From assembly GCA_964470965.1 (NCBI GenBank), contig CAYYIS010000004.1, positions 1-64,000 on the forward strand: a DNA stretch of 64,000 nucleotides, read 5' to 3'. The position numbers and the translations under genes are program-made. Below the pieces are notes generated by a model, which saw only the letters and a list, made by a program, of their open reading frames with translations, had not been told where the DNA came from and searched no databases. The number at the start of each line of letters is the position of its first letter. Position 1 is the stretch's first letter. Source of the stretch: CAYYIS01 sp964470965 (GTDB lineage: Bacteria > JAAXHH01 > JABIQT01). Of the stretch, positions 25,959-35,543 are shown one piece after another.

Positions 25959-28586
25959 TTACTGGAGGTGTTCCCGAACGATTTCGGGAACACGTTGCAT
26001 GGCCTCCGGTATTGCGGAGGCGTCTTTACCACCCGCCTGCGCCATGTGCGCCTTGCCGCCGCCGCCACCGCCGATCACGGCAGCGATCTCCTTGGCCAGA
26101 CGCCCGGCAGCCAGGCGATGGCCGGATATGGCTTTGTCCGTAACTACTGTTATCACTAACGGACGGTCGTTGATAACCGAGAATAAAACACCTACCGCAG
26201 CGTCCGGCAACTTTCCCCTTACCGTATCCGCCATGGCACGCAGGGTGTCGACGTCCGGGCTCTCCACCTGCGCAGAAGCTACTGTGATTTCGCCAATCCT
26301 TTGGGACACCGAAAGCATATGGTCCAGCCAGTCCTGCTTCGAGGCGCTGCTCATTCGCTTTACCTCACGTTCCAGATCACGAATACGGCTCTGAAGCGCT
26401 TCAGCACGGTGGACTGCCTCGTGCGCTTCCGTCGTGTTCAGGATACCGGCCAGATCTTTCAGGGCACGTTCGTCCTGTTTAATGGTCCGGTACGCGGCTT
26501 CGCCCGTGAGCGCCTCGATCCGGCGTACACCGGAGGCCACGCTGGATTCTCTCAACAGTCGGAACAAGCCGGTTTCACCGGTAGCATTAAGATGGGTCCC
26601 GCCACAGAGTTCCAGGCTTGCGTCCCCTATTTTCACAACCCGCACTTCATTCCCGTATTTTTCCCCGAACAGTGCCATGGCGCCCATCTGCTTAGCCTCG
26701 TCCAAGGCGGTAATCGACCAATCCACTTTTACATCCGCCCATATCTGCCTGTTCACAAAATGTTCGATTTCATCCATTTCATCCTTCGTTACAGCCGAAA
26801 AATGAGAGAAATCAAACCTGAGACGGTCCGGTGCCACGAGAGAGCCGGTCTGATGCACATGGTCGCCGAGTACATTCCGCAACGCGGCATGTAGAAGATG
26901 TGTCGCGGTATGATTCCGCATAATCGACTGTCGTCGCTGAACATCTATGGCCGCCGCAACCGTCATACCTGGTTGCAAGGGACGACCATCTTCCGGGTCA
27001 CGCCTGTGCAGGACCGTATCATCCTGCTTGACCGTGTCGACGATCCGGTATCTGGCGCCGTCCTCCACGGTTATCCACCCAGTATCGCCTACCTGACCAC
27101 CCGACTCCGCATAGAATGGTGTTTTTGACAGTACGACCCAACCGTTTGTCTCAACAACAATCTCAGCGTCGATAATCTCGGATGATTCATACCCCAAGAA
27201 TTCCGAATGGAGTCCCGTCGCTTCCGGCACACAAGGCGTTTTGGATTTAGTGTCATCGGCACCTGTGGCACTGCGCCGGGACCGCGCCCGTTGATGTGCC
27301 ATCTCCCTGTCAAAGCCTTCCAGGTCAACGTTCAAGCCCTGCTCTTCGGCAATCAACTGCGTCAGGTCTACCGGAAATCCATACGTGTCATACAGTTTGA
27401 AGGCCTCTCCACCCATGATCTCCGTGCGCTTTTCCTGGCCGGCCCTGGCAACCATGGTACCGAAAAGTTCCAGGCCCCTGTCGAGTGTCCGCCCGAACGA
27501 TTCTTCTTCAGCTTTTACGATAGTACCGACGCGTTCCATGGAATTCGCGAGTTCAGGATAAGCTTCTCCCATGAGTTCCACGACCGCCGGCACCAGGCGA
27601 TAGAGAAACGGCTCGTGTTGACCAAGCGTTCTACCGAACCGGGACGCACGGCGGAGGATGCGCCGCAGTACATATCCACGGCCCTCATTGGAAGGCAGAG
27701 CGCCATCCGTAATAGCGAACGTAAGCGTCCGGATATGGTCCGCCAGCACCCGCATGGCCACGGCCGTCGTATCCATTGCGTACGACTGACCGGTTATATC
27801 GCCGATCCGGGAGATAAGTGGCGTAAAAAGATCGGTGTCGTAGTTGGAAGACACACCTTGCTGGATGGCTACGACCCGTTCGAAGCCCATACCGGTATCG
27901 ACGTGTTTCGCCGGCAGGGTCGTGAGGACCCCTTTTTCGTCCCGGTTGTACTGGATGAAGACCAGGTTCCAGATTTCCATATAGCGGCCGCAGTCGGCAT
28001 TCACACCGCATACATGGTCGGGATCGCCTACCATGGCACACTGATCCGGGCCGTAATCGTAATGAATCTCGGAACAAGGGCCGCACGGGCCGGTGATCCC
28101 CATTTCCCAAAAGTTTTCTTTTTCACCGAACCGCAGCACCTGATTCCGACTTATGTCGGTACATTCCAGCCAGAGTGTTTCCGCTTCATCATCCTCTCGG
28201 AACACAGTAGCCCACAATTTCTCTTTAGGCATCTGCCAGACGTCTGTCAGCAACTGCCACGCCCAGTGGATAGCGTCCCTTTTATAGTAATCACCAAACG
28301 ACCAGTTTCCCAGCATCTCAAACAGGGTCTGGTGATAGGTATCCTTGCCTACATCTTCCAGGTCGTTGTGTTTGCCGCCGGCGCGGATTACCGTCTGGAC
28401 GTCGGTAGCCCGTTTGTAAGGACGCGAACCGGTTCCCAAAAACACATCTTTAAACTGGTTCATACCAGCATTGGTGAACAGTAGGGTGGGGTCATCCCAG
28501 GGCACGACGCTCGATCTCAACACCACTTCATGATCCCGCACGGAAAAAAAATCTAAAAAGGATTGTCTTACTTCGCTGCTCTGCAC
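25959..28586 (-). CDS. alaS: Alanyl-tRNA synthetase
   Basis: 875 residues, the usual length. The class II catalytic core occupies the N-terminal part (MNQFKDVFLG, then GFERVVAI). The editing-domain zinc ligands appear in HTATHLLH and CGGTH. The C-terminal domain ends GGGGGGKAHMAQAGG, the typical C-Ala glycine loop. It charges tRNA-Ala, one isoacceptor of which (CGC) is encoded at 35407-35479. It starts with GTG three bases after the recX stop, with AAGGGG six bases upstream. Confidence 0.97.
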   Translation of the reverse strand: MQSSEVRQSFLDFFSVRDHEVVLRSSVVPWDDPTLLFTNAGMNQFKDVFLGTGSRPYKRATDVQTVIRAGGKHNDLEDVGKDTYHQTLFEMLGNWSFGDYYKRDAIHWAWQLLTDVWQMPKEKLWATVFREDDEAETLWLECTDISRNQVLRFGEKENFWEMGITGPCGPCSEIHYDYGPDQCAMVGDPDHVCGVNADCGRYMEIWNLVFIQYNRDEKGVLTTLPAKHVDTGMGFERVVAIQQGVSSNYDTDLFTPLISRIGDITGQSYAMDTTAVAMRVLADHIRTLTFAITDGALPSNEGRGYVLRRILRRASRFGRTLGQHEPFLYRLVPAVVELMGEAYPELANSMERVGTIVKAEEESFGRTLDRGLELFGTMVARAGQEKRTEIMGGEAFKLYDTYGFPVDLTQLIAEEQGLNVDLEGFDREMAHQRARSRRSATGADDTKSKTPCVPEATGLHSEFLGYESSEIIDAEIVVETNGWVVLSKTPFYAESGGQVGDTGWITVEDGARYRIVDTVKQDDTVLHRRDPEDGRPLQPGMTVAAAIDVQRRQSIMRNHTATHLLHAALRNVLGDHVHQTGSLVAPDRLRFDFSHFSAVTKDEMDEIEHFVNRQIWADVKVDWSITALDEAKQMGAMALFGEKYGNEVRVVKIGDASLELCGGTHLNATGETGLFRLLRESSVASGVRRIEALTGEAAYRTIKQDERALKDLAGILNTTEAHEAVHRAEALQSRIRDLEREVKRMSSASKQDWLDHMLSVSQRIGEITVASAQVESPDVDTLRAMADTVRGKLPDAAVGVLFSVINDRPLVITVVTDKAISGHRLAAGRLAKEIAAVIGGGGGGKAHMAQAGGKDASAIPEAMQRVPEIVREHLQ

Positions 28587-28589
28587 GGC

Positions 28590-29228
28590 CTACCCCTTCG
28601 TTTCTTCAAGCATTCTCTTTACAACCGTATACACCGTCTGCCCGTCGAAACCACGACGGGCCAGAAACCCCATCATACGGCGTCTGGCGACCTGCGGATC
28701 GAGTCCGGAATAATGTGCCTTGCGTTTCAATAGAAGCAACCAGGCCCGTTCATTTTCGTCATCTTCCTCATGCTCATTCAGGGTCCCGGTAATGATTTCA
28801 TCTGAAATTCCCTTGCGACGTAATTCGTGGCGAAGCAGCGACAGGCCGACAGGCCGAAACCGTAGCCGATCGTTAACCCAGGCACGGGCAAACTGCTCAT
28901 CATCGACGACTCCCGCCCGCGATAAAACGTCCAGAACTCGTTTTATAACTTCGTCCGAATACGACTTTTGAGACAGACGCTGCGCAAGCTCTTTCCGTGA
29001 GCGCATACGGGTATTTAACAGCATCAGCGCCGCGTTCCTCGCACGAATTTCGCCGTCATCGGTCTCTATCTCGCGCTGCTTGGCCTCCGTCAGGACCTGG
29101 CCAACCGACAGGCCGAACTTCCTATAGGTTTCCCCCGTGATCGTCAATCCTGGATGGCCATCCAGGTATATAACGTGATGCCTTTTACGGCCCTTGCGCT
29201 CCAAGTTGATGGCGGTTATTTCCGGCAC
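28590..29228 (-). CDS. recX: Regulatory protein RecX
   Basis: 212 residues made of three-helix repeats (LLNTRMRSRKELAQRLSQKS, then VDDEQFARAWVND and LRRKGISDEIITG). RecX binds and inhibits RecA filaments. It starts with GTG. It is coupled tightly to alaS downstream, the common arrangement. The recA gene that normally precedes it is missing here, with thpR in that place. RecA must be encoded elsewhere if this is functional. Confidence 0.88.
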   Translation of the reverse strand: MPEITAINLERKGRKRHHVIYLDGHPGLTITGETYRKFGLSVGQVLTEAKQREIETDDGEIRARNAALMLLNTRMRSRKELAQRLSQKSYSDEVIKRVLDVLSRAGVVDDEQFARAWVNDRLRFRPVGLSLLRHELRRKGISDEIITGTLNEHEEDDENERAWLLLLKRKAHYSGLDPQVARRRMMGFLARRGFDGQTVYTVVKRMLEETKG

Positions 29229-29256
29229 AGCTTATACACCCCGGATATTATGAAGA

Positions 29257-29826
29257 CTAACCGAGCGGCGCATGCTCTAAAACCGTATATTTCGGTCCGG
29301 ATGTTTCCAGGTCGCTTTTTATAACCGCCACCCGGTCAACCGGGAAATCCAATGTCTGAAACGGCGCCTTCTTTACCAGATCCGTCAGCGTGCCCAACCC
29401 TTTGGGAGACCGGACTCTACCAATCGTAAGATGCGGTGAAAACGGTCGCGGCTCACGGACAAAGTTTCTTGCGAAGAGAACATCTTCGATCTGACGTTGG
29501 AGCCTTATAAGCTCATCACGTCCTTCTTCCACATCGACCCACAGCACCCGTGCCCGTTCCAAGTTGGGAAACGCGCCAACACGGCTCAGGGAAAGGCGGA
29601 ACGGCCGGATGGTTTCCAGCGACTCCCGCACACCGGTCCGCGCCGCTTCCACACGCTCCGCCGTGATCTCACCCAGGAATTTCAACGTGATATGGATATT
29701 CTGTGGCCTTACCCACTTCAGGTCTGCCCTCGCCTTAATCAGACGGGCTTCAAGTTGTTCGACCTGCATCTTGATCGTATCCGGCAATTCCACCGCAATA
29801 AATGTTCGAATGCGCCCTGTGTCCAT
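29257..29826 (-). CDS. thpR: RNA 2',3'-cyclic phosphodiesterase (2'-5' RNA ligase family)
   Basis: 189 residues. Both HxTx motifs of the 2H phosphoesterases are present: HITLKF at 45-50 and HLTIGRV at 132-138. These histidines hydrolyse 2',3'-cyclic phosphate RNA ends. The ATG at 29826 is used; the reading frame could be extended to a TTG but without a ribosome-binding site. It lies between cinA and recX. Confidence 0.9.
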   Translation of the reverse strand: MDTGRIRTFIAVELPDTIKMQVEQLEARLIKARADLKWVRPQNIHITLKFLGEITAERVEAARTGVRESLETIRPFRLSLSRVGAFPNLERARVLWVDVEEGRDELIRLQRQIEDVLFARNFVREPRPFSPHLTIGRVRSPKGLGTLTDLVKKAPFQTLDFPVDRVAVIKSDLETSGPKYTVLEHAPLG

Positions 29827-29844
29827 GGAAAACCATCGCAATAC

Positions 29845-31095
29845 TTATACAAAATCTGGATTTGTCAAAAACAATCTGACCATGTTCAACGCTGCCAGCA
29901 TGGACCGCATTTTGTTGTTTCGCCGATCCGTGCCGAACCGGAACTCCCTGGTGATGACACCATCCTCATGCGCCAGGCCGATACATACCATACCGACTGG
30001 TTTGGTCTCCGTCCCTCCTGTGGGTCCGGCGACACCTGTTGTAGACAACCCGAACGTGGCCTTGCTGATGCGCCGGATGCCTTCCGCCATGGCAGCAGCC
30101 GTTTCCCAGCTGACAGCCCCGTGGGCCCTAATTGTTTCTTCCGGAACGCCGAGATGTTCTATTTTGGCTTCGTTGCTGTAAGTCACCATGCTCCGCTCGA
30201 AGTATCCCGAACTGCCGGATACGTCGGTCAGTTTGTCTGCAATCAGACCGCCGGTGCAGGATTCGGCAACCGCGATGGTGGTGTTCCGCTCGGACAGAAG
30301 ACGGGCGACCACCTGTTCCATGGTGTCGTCATCCGTACCGTATATAAATGCGGTCGCCCGGTCGAAAATCTCGGCCTCCAGCGAGGCTATGCGCATTTTT
30401 GCTTCTGCAAGGGTCGGCGCATGGGCGGTCAGGCGGAGCATCACACCGGTCGCCTGAGGCAATGAAGCGACTTTGACGTCGCTCGCCGCTGCGATTACCC
30501 CCCCTACATACTCCATTAGGTTCGACTCCCCGATACCGCTGGTCTTGATCATACGATGCAGAATCACCTGACCTCCCGCCCTTTCCTGGAGGATAGGCGT
30601 CACCTGTTCCGCCATCATCATGACCATCTCTCGGGGCACACCGGGCATCACAAATATGGTGGCCCTCCCTGACGAAATCATGAAACCGGGCGCCGTTCCA
30701 ATCGGGTTGTCCAGAACGGTCGCCCCTTCGGGAACAAACGCCTGCACCCGGTTCGATTCCGGCATGTCGATGCCGCGCTGTGTGAACATGGCCTCGACCT
30801 GGTCAAGTAGATCCCGATGAAAAATCAAACGTTTTCCGACTACCGCGGCGATGACATCTTTGGTGATGTCATCGTGCGTCGGACCGAGTCCTCCGGTTAC
30901 GAGAATGACATCCGCCCGGCTGATGCCCAGCTGCAGCGCATGACGAATGTGGTCCCGGTCATCTCCGACCGTTGTGGACCAGACCGGCAGGATCCCAAGC
31001 TCCGTTAGACATTGGCCCATGTGGGCCGCGTTGCTGTCGACGATCGATCCGTAAAGTAATTCATCGCCTATGGTGATGATTTCCGCACTCAGCAT
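29845..31095 (-). CDS. cinA: CinA family nicotinamide-nucleotide amidase
   Basis: 416 residues. The N-terminal COG1058/MoCF-like domain starts AEIITIGDELL and has VTGGLGPTHDD. The C-terminal PncC domain (VAESCTGGLI, then STTGVAGPTGG) deamidates nicotinamide mononucleotide for NAD recycling. The start at 31095 is chosen from the family start MLSAEIITIGDELL and GGAG seven bases upstream. It follows pgpA after 60 bases in the conserved DNA-repair and lipid cluster. Confidence 0.95.
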   Translation of the reverse strand: MLSAEIITIGDELLYGSIVDSNAAHMGQCLTELGILPVWSTTVGDDRDHIRHALQLGISRADVILVTGGLGPTHDDITKDVIAAVVGKRLIFHRDLLDQVEAMFTQRGIDMPESNRVQAFVPEGATVLDNPIGTAPGFMISSGRATIFVMPGVPREMVMMMAEQVTPILQERAGGQVILHRMIKTSGIGESNLMEYVGGVIAAASDVKVASLPQATGVMLRLTAHAPTLAEAKMRIASLEAEIFDRATAFIYGTDDDTMEQVVARLLSERNTTIAVAESCTGGLIADKLTDVSGSSGYFERSMVTYSNEAKIEHLGVPEETIRAHGAVSWETAAAMAEGIRRISKATFGLSTTGVAGPTGGTETKPVGMVCIGLAHEDGVITREFRFGTDRRNNKMRSMLAALNMVRLFLTNPDFV

Positions 31096-31155
31096 CGGTA
31101 ACTCCAGGATCGTCTGCCCGTCCACAGTAAATATGGTAGCGTTTGATGAAGCATG

Positions 31156-31602
31156 TCACAGAATTGCCAAAGCAGCCCGCAACAAAAGATGTGCATAGAT
31201 CGCCGCAAGGATATCGTCTATTACCACACCCACACCGCCGGGCATATTCTGGGATCGGTTCACGGGAAAAGGCTTAGTGATATCTATGAGACGGAACAGT
31301 GCGAAGCCCAGACCGAGTGCCAGCGGCGTATGCGGTACCAGGGCGCAGGTAATGAAAACCCCGATCATTTCATCTATAACGATAGGGCCTCCATCATGTC
31401 CGAATTCTTTCTCTGCCCGCCCTGCAGCCCAGATTCCGACTGGAATGAGTAACACGGTGACCGTCAGATAATAAAGGGGAGCGACAGGGGGCAAAGCCCA
31501 GATGATAAGCACCGCAAGCGCGCTGCCGGCGGTACCGGGCGCCTTGGGAACATAGCCGGTGTAACATCCGGTTGCAATCAGCCTGATCAGGATGTTCATC
31601 AT
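31156..31602 (-). CDS. pgpA: Phosphatidylglycerophosphatase A
   Basis: 148 residues with four hydrophobic segments. Its typical motif GYVPKAPGTAGSALAVLI is at 18-35 and VIDEMIGVFIT is near 75-85. It dephosphorylates phosphatidylglycerophosphate to phosphatidylglycerol at the inner membrane. It directly follows pgsA with a one-base TAATG overlap, so two consecutive enzymes of phosphatidylglycerol synthesis are translationally coupled. Confidence 0.93.
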   Translation of the reverse strand: MMNILIRLIATGCYTGYVPKAPGTAGSALAVLIIWALPPVAPLYYLTVTVLLIPVGIWAAGRAEKEFGHDGGPIVIDEMIGVFITCALVPHTPLALGLGFALFRLIDITKPFPVNRSQNMPGGVGVVIDDILAAIYAHLLLRAALAIL

Positions 31603-32186
31603 TATTTCAGTAGATCAGCAAGAATCTTTCGGTTTTTAATGACATAATCAAGGCCGGATCCTACCGTCATCATCATGGAAACAAACAACATTCCGTTTAA
31701 TACGAGCGAGGCGATCGGGTCGACAGCGGGATTCCAGTCACCGTATTCCTGGTAGGTCATACGCACGATGATATACAGCAGAATGATCACAATGACCACC
31801 ATCTGAGAGGCGGTTTTCCATTTTGCCACCTGGGTGGGCATTATGATGAGGCCACGTTTGATTGCAATGCTCCGCAGAGCGGTTACGATAACATCACGTG
31901 CGATAATCGTTAGCACCATCCAGGTCTGGATAACACCTAAGGTTGCGAAGGAAATCAAGGCGGTGGAGGTCAGAATCTTGTCAGCCAGCGGATCCATAAA
32001 TTTCCCAAAGCTGGTCATGCCTCCCGTTTTTCGGGCTAGGTGACCGTCATACAGGTCGGTCAAAGAAGCGACGGAGAAAATAAAGAGAGCGATATACCTG
32101 GCGTACAGATGATCTATGAGGAAAAACACCAAAAAAATGGGACTTAGAATGATACGGAAAATCGTAAGTTTGTTTGGTAGATTCAT
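31602..32186 (-). CDS. pgsA: CDP-diacylglycerol-glycerol-3-phosphate 3-phosphatidyltransferase
   Basis: 194 residues and an integral membrane protein. The CDP-alcohol phosphatidyltransferase signature is complete: D44, D47-G48, A51-R52, G61, D65, D69 (DLYDGHLAR then GKFMDPLADK). It makes phosphatidylglycerophosphate from CDP-diacylglycerol and glycerol-3-phosphate. Placed between recR and pgpA. It shows that ordinary bacterial phospholipids are made, besides any GGGPS-derived ether lipid. Confidence 0.95.
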   Translation of the reverse strand: MNLPNKLTIFRIILSPIFLVFFLIDHLYARYIALFIFSVASLTDLYDGHLARKTGGMTSFGKFMDPLADKILTSTALISFATLGVIQTWMVLTIIARDVIVTALRSIAIKRGLIIMPTQVAKWKTASQMVVIVIILLYIIVRMTYQEYGDWNPAVDPIASLVLNGMLFVSMMMTVGSGLDYVIKNRKILADLLK

Positions 32187-32200
32187 GAGAAAAGATGTAC

Positions 32201-32800
32201 CTACAGCTCTGTTCGGCCTTCAAACGCACGGGAAATCGTTACTTCATCCGCAAATTCCAGGTCGCCCCCCATAGGCAGCCCCTGTGCCGGACGAGTAACC
32301 CGGATATCGAGAGGTTTTATCAAACGGGCGAGGTATTGTGCGGTAACATTGCCCTCTATATTTGGATTGGTGGCGACCACGACTTCCAGCACCGTATCTT
32401 CCAGCCGTTTGACCAGCTCCTGAATTCGCAGGTCCTCAGCATGAATACCGTCCATTGGTGACAGGGCGCCGTGGAGGATGTGATACAGCCCCCGGTACTG
32501 TCCGGTCTTTTCGATGATCAGGACATCGTTGGGTTGTTCTACCACGCAGATCATCGAATGATCACGCCGGGGATCGGTACAGAATTCACAGACGTCGGAC
32601 TCGGTGAAATTCCAGCACGCACCACAATATTTTACTTTTTCCTTGATAGCTCGTATGGCGTCAGACAGGGCCAGCACCCGCTCGGTCGGCGCCCGGAGCA
32701 GATGAAATGCGAACCGCTGGGCTGTTTTTTTACCGACTCCGGGCAGGCGAGCGAGTTCATCGATCAATATTGCGATTGTTTGGGAGCTGAGATGTGCCAT
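32201..32800 (-). CDS. recR: Recombination protein RecR
   Basis: 199 residues. Helix-hairpin-helix LPGVGKKTAQRFAFHLL at 19-35, zinc finger C59, C62, C71, C74, then a Toprim domain (ICVVEQPNDVLIIEKTG). It acts with RecF and RecO to load RecA on gapped DNA; recO is encoded at 42469. The dnaX-ybaB-recR order is one of the most conserved in bacteria. Confidence 0.96.
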   Translation of the reverse strand: MAHLSSQTIAILIDELARLPGVGKKTAQRFAFHLLRAPTERVLALSDAIRAIKEKVKYCGACWNFTESDVCEFCTDPRRDHSMICVVEQPNDVLIIEKTGQYRGLYHILHGALSPMDGIHAEDLRIQELVKRLEDTVLEVVVATNPNIEGNVTAQYLARLIKPLDIRVTRPAQGLPMGGDLEFADEVTISRAFEGRTEL

Positions 32801-32819
32801 AATGGTTGAAGGATCCAGA

Positions 32820-33137
32820 CTACATGGTCAAGCCAGGAATCTGAAGACCGCCGGTCAACTGCCCCATCTCTTCCTGCATCATCTCCTGTGCCCGCTGCTG
32901 CGCCTGGTTGATGGCCGCCAGTATTAAATCCTCGAGCATCTCCACATCGTCCGGATTGACTACATCCGGGTGAATCTTGACTTCCAGCACATCCTGACGA
33001 CCGTTTACAACGACCGTGACCATGCCACCACCGGAGGAACTTTCCACTCGCTTCTGCTCCAGCTCTTCCTGAAGCTGCGTCATCTTTTTCTGCATCTTCT
33101 GCACCTGCTTCATCATACCGCCCATACCTTTAGCCAT
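32820..33137 (-). CDS. ybaB: YbaB/EbfC family nucleoid-associated protein
   Basis: 105 residues, with a Met/Gln/Lys-rich coiled-coil start (MGGMMKQVQKMQKKMTQLQ) and the family core VVVNGRQDVLEVKIHPDVV. Homodimers bind DNA with a tweezer-like fold. Encoded between dnaX and recR as in many bacteria. Confidence 0.94.
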   Translation of the reverse strand: MAKGMGGMMKQVQKMQKKMTQLQEELEQKRVESSSGGGMVTVVVNGRQDVLEVKIHPDVVNPDDVEMLEDLILAAINQAQQRAQEMMQEEMGQLTGGLQIPGLTM

Positions 33138-33183
33138 AAAATAGCCTTCCTTTCAAAATATCACTCAAGACAAAAATGATAAT

Positions 33184-34935
33184 TTACGAATCGCTTATAA
33201 TCTTTCCGTCGAACGCATCAAGAAACCGTCTCACGGTTGGATCCTGTCCGGTAATGTTATCCGCATTTACCTCTGGCAACGGGTTCTTCGGAAGCAATGG
33301 TTCGTTCGCTTCTGGGGGCGGATTGTCCGTGGTCGTTATCGTTAAGGTTACCGGTGCCCCGAGTATCTGTACCACTGCATCCTGAATAAACCGCATGTTT
33401 TTCTCCGCCTGCTGCTGTTGAAACTCATGCTGTGGCGTAAACCCCAACGTAACCAAGTTGTCCTGGAACCCGACAATTACGGCTGCGGACAGGAAGCTGC
33501 CCATGGCGGGGCGCTGTTCTCTGATTTGATCGATCACTGTGGACCAGGCGTTCGTCACTGCCTGAAGGTTCAGATCGCCGACCGCCACTTGTGCATCAGA
33601 GGCCTTCGGCTGCGGCAGGGATACTTCTAGAGGCGGTCCTGCCTCTTCAGTCTGCGCCGCTTCGGCAGATTTTTCTTCGGAAAGCTGTGATGGTGCTGGC
33701 TTTGGCGTATCTTCTACCGGAGGAGAGATCGGAGGTGCCGGTGTAATCTCTGGGACCGAGCCTTTGTCCATGGCAGAACCAGCCTCCGCCACCCGTTGTG
33801 CCAGATCTGACAGGCGGGTCATCACATCCTTCAACAACACGGAAGGCTCCATACGGATCATCCGAACGATGCCGATTTCCAGCTGGACTTTCGGAAGTGC
33901 GCTGTTTTTTATGGCCTCTTCCATACCCGTGGCCAGGTGTGTCAGACGATCAAGGTCTCCCGTTTGAAAACGTTCGGACTGTAAGCGGTATCTGTCTATA
34001 TCGATCACGGCAGCGTCCAGCAAATCCGGCGTATCCGGCGAAGCTTTCATTATCAGCAGATTTCGCAGGTGTTCCAGGATGCCCAACGCGATTTCGTTCA
34101 GGTTGTATCCGTGCCGCAGAATCCGGTCGATAAGTTGGAGGCCCTGGGACACGTCATGGGAGGCGACCTGGTCGATCAGGTCGAAGTAGATATCCTGTTC
34201 CACAAGGCCGAGCACCCCCGCCACATCGCGTGCACTTAGCGTATCTCCGCCGAAGGCAATCACCTGGTCGAACAGGCTCTCCGCATCCCGCATACTGCCG
34301 CCTGCCCGACGGGCGATCAAAGCCAGTGCTTCCTGCTCGATTTCGTAACCGCTTTGCCCGGCTATCATGGCAAGGTGATCGACAATGACTTGCCCGGACA
34401 TAGGTCGGAAATCGAAATGCTGGCAACGGGACAGGACGGTCGGAAGGACTTTTCGAGGTTCAGTGGTGGCGAAGATAAAATACACATGGGCCGGCGGTTC
34501 TTCCAAGGTCTTGAGCAGCGCGTTGAATGATGCTGCACTCAGCATGTGTACTTCATCAATAATGTAGATTTTGTGTTTGCCCTGGCTGGGCGTAAAATTG
34601 ACCGTCTCTACAAGATTTGACCGGACCTGCTCCACCTTGTTGTTGGAGGCGCCGTCAATCTCCAAGACATCCACGCTACGTGATTCGGCTATTTCAAGAC
34701 AGATGGAGCATTCATTACAGGGGGTAACGGTCGGTCCGTTCACACAGTTGAGCGCTTTGGCGAGAATACGCGCGGTGGTGGTTTTCCCGACTCCTCTCGG
34801 ACCGGAAAACAGATAGGCATGGGCGATCTGCTCGGACTGGATCGCGTTTTTCAAAGTCGTCGTCACATGCTCCTGGCCGATGACGCTATCGAAATTCTGA
34901 GGGCGCCACCTTCGGGCGGTGACTTCGTATGCCAT
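33184..34935 (-). CDS. dnaX: DNA polymerase III gamma/tau subunit
   Basis: 583 residues from the ATG at 34935, supported by GGAGG nine bases upstream and by the family start AYEVTARRWRPQNFDSVIG. It has Walker A GPRGVGKT at 45-52, zinc ligands C64, C73, C76, C79 and Walker B IIDEVH at 125-130. After the AAA+ and collar domains comes a Pro/Glu-rich linker (about 405-460) and a tau-like C-terminus. It is the clamp-loader ATPase. No obvious frameshift slippage site was found, so gamma, if made, is not evident. Confidence 0.96.
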   Translation of the reverse strand: MAYEVTARRWRPQNFDSVIGQEHVTTTLKNAIQSEQIAHAYLFSGPRGVGKTTTARILAKALNCVNGPTVTPCNECSICLEIAESRSVDVLEIDGASNNKVEQVRSNLVETVNFTPSQGKHKIYIIDEVHMLSAASFNALLKTLEEPPAHVYFIFATTEPRKVLPTVLSRCQHFDFRPMSGQVIVDHLAMIAGQSGYEIEQEALALIARRAGGSMRDAESLFDQVIAFGGDTLSARDVAGVLGLVEQDIYFDLIDQVASHDVSQGLQLIDRILRHGYNLNEIALGILEHLRNLLIMKASPDTPDLLDAAVIDIDRYRLQSERFQTGDLDRLTHLATGMEEAIKNSALPKVQLEIGIVRMIRMEPSVLLKDVMTRLSDLAQRVAEAGSAMDKGSVPEITPAPPISPPVEDTPKPAPSQLSEEKSAEAAQTEEAGPPLEVSLPQPKASDAQVAVGDLNLQAVTNAWSTVIDQIREQRPAMGSFLSAAVIVGFQDNLVTLGFTPQHEFQQQQAEKNMRFIQDAVVQILGAPVTLTITTTDNPPPEANEPLLPKNPLPEVNADNITGQDPTVRRFLDAFDGKIISDS

Positions 34936-35049
34936 GTCTGATCGCCTCCGGTTTGGAACAGGTTCGCACTTGCAACTGTAGCGCGGAGTTATTTGAACCG
35001 GTTTAAATTTAGTCGAGGGCTCATGGTAAGAGACGGACACCGCGAAAAT

Positions 35050-35323
35050 AGGTCGTGCACCCACCTTCGAATCGTCTCATATCAGGGTATACGAGCCGCC
35101 AGCTCCAGCCAGGTAGCCCTGCGGCACACGGGAGGGGTCGCTTACCGCTGCTACCTCCCGGTCCTGACGGGGTTCGGCGATCTCTCGTTGCGCAGGACCT
35201 GACTTTCAACGCTGCGCACTCGCACACCGACAACACAAGATCGAACCTCAATGTGGGAATTCAACCCCGCTATAGCGGGTTGCGGGTTACAGGGCACCGC
35301 TAACTCCCCGTCTAGCACGACCA
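35050..35323 (-). ncRNA. ffs: Signal recognition particle RNA, long (Bacillus-type, with Alu domain)
   Basis: About 274 bases. The S-domain core GTCAGGACCGGGAGG (within 35148-35168), which caps helix 8 with a GNRA-type loop, and GTGCCGCAGGG (35118-35128) match all bacterial SRP RNAs. The 5' part GGGGAGTTAGCGGTGCCC with CCCGCAACCCGCTATAGCGGG matches the Alu domain of the Bacillus scRNA. The 5' GGTCGTGC pairs with the 3' GCACGACC, closing the molecule and setting its ends. It lies 115 bases upstream of dnaX, as in Bacillus. Precise ends are good to a few bases. Confidence 0.93.
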
Positions 35324-35406
35324 CAGTGAATGGCACGCTCGGTCGCAGACGCACATCTCTTGAAGCAGTTTCATCCTTTTTTCAGGCTGAATAAATTCCT
35401 AAATTA

Positions 35407-35479
35407 TGGAGCAGAGCGGGATCGAACCGCCGACCTCCAGAGTGCGATTCTGGCGCTCTCCCAACTGAGCTACTGCCCC
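35407..35479 (-). tRNA. tRNA-Ala(CGC)
   Basis: A full cloverleaf: acceptor GGGGCAG/CTGCTCC, D-arm GCTCAGTTGGGAGAGC, anticodon stem CCAGA/TCTGG with loop ATCGCAC (anticodon CGC, codon GCG) and T-arm with GGTTCGATCCC. Discriminator A. The CCA end is not encoded. The G3-U70 pair, the AlaRS identity element, is present. Confidence 0.95.
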
Positions 35480-35543
35480 ATACAGACGGTGAAAAGCGAT
35501 ATTGGCATTTTTCACAACTCATCACAAATCACTGCCCTTACAA

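Noticed and set aside
27207..28484. A 425-codon open frame on the plus strand
   Set aside because: It lies fully antisense to alaS, which is unmistakable; the translation shows no family motifs and there is no ribosome-binding site.
29497..30465. A 322-codon open frame on the plus strand
   Set aside because: Antisense to thpR and cinA; composition is that of a shadow frame.
34936..35064. Upstream extension of dnaX
   Set aside because: It would run into the SRP RNA; the family start and GGAGG favour 34935.
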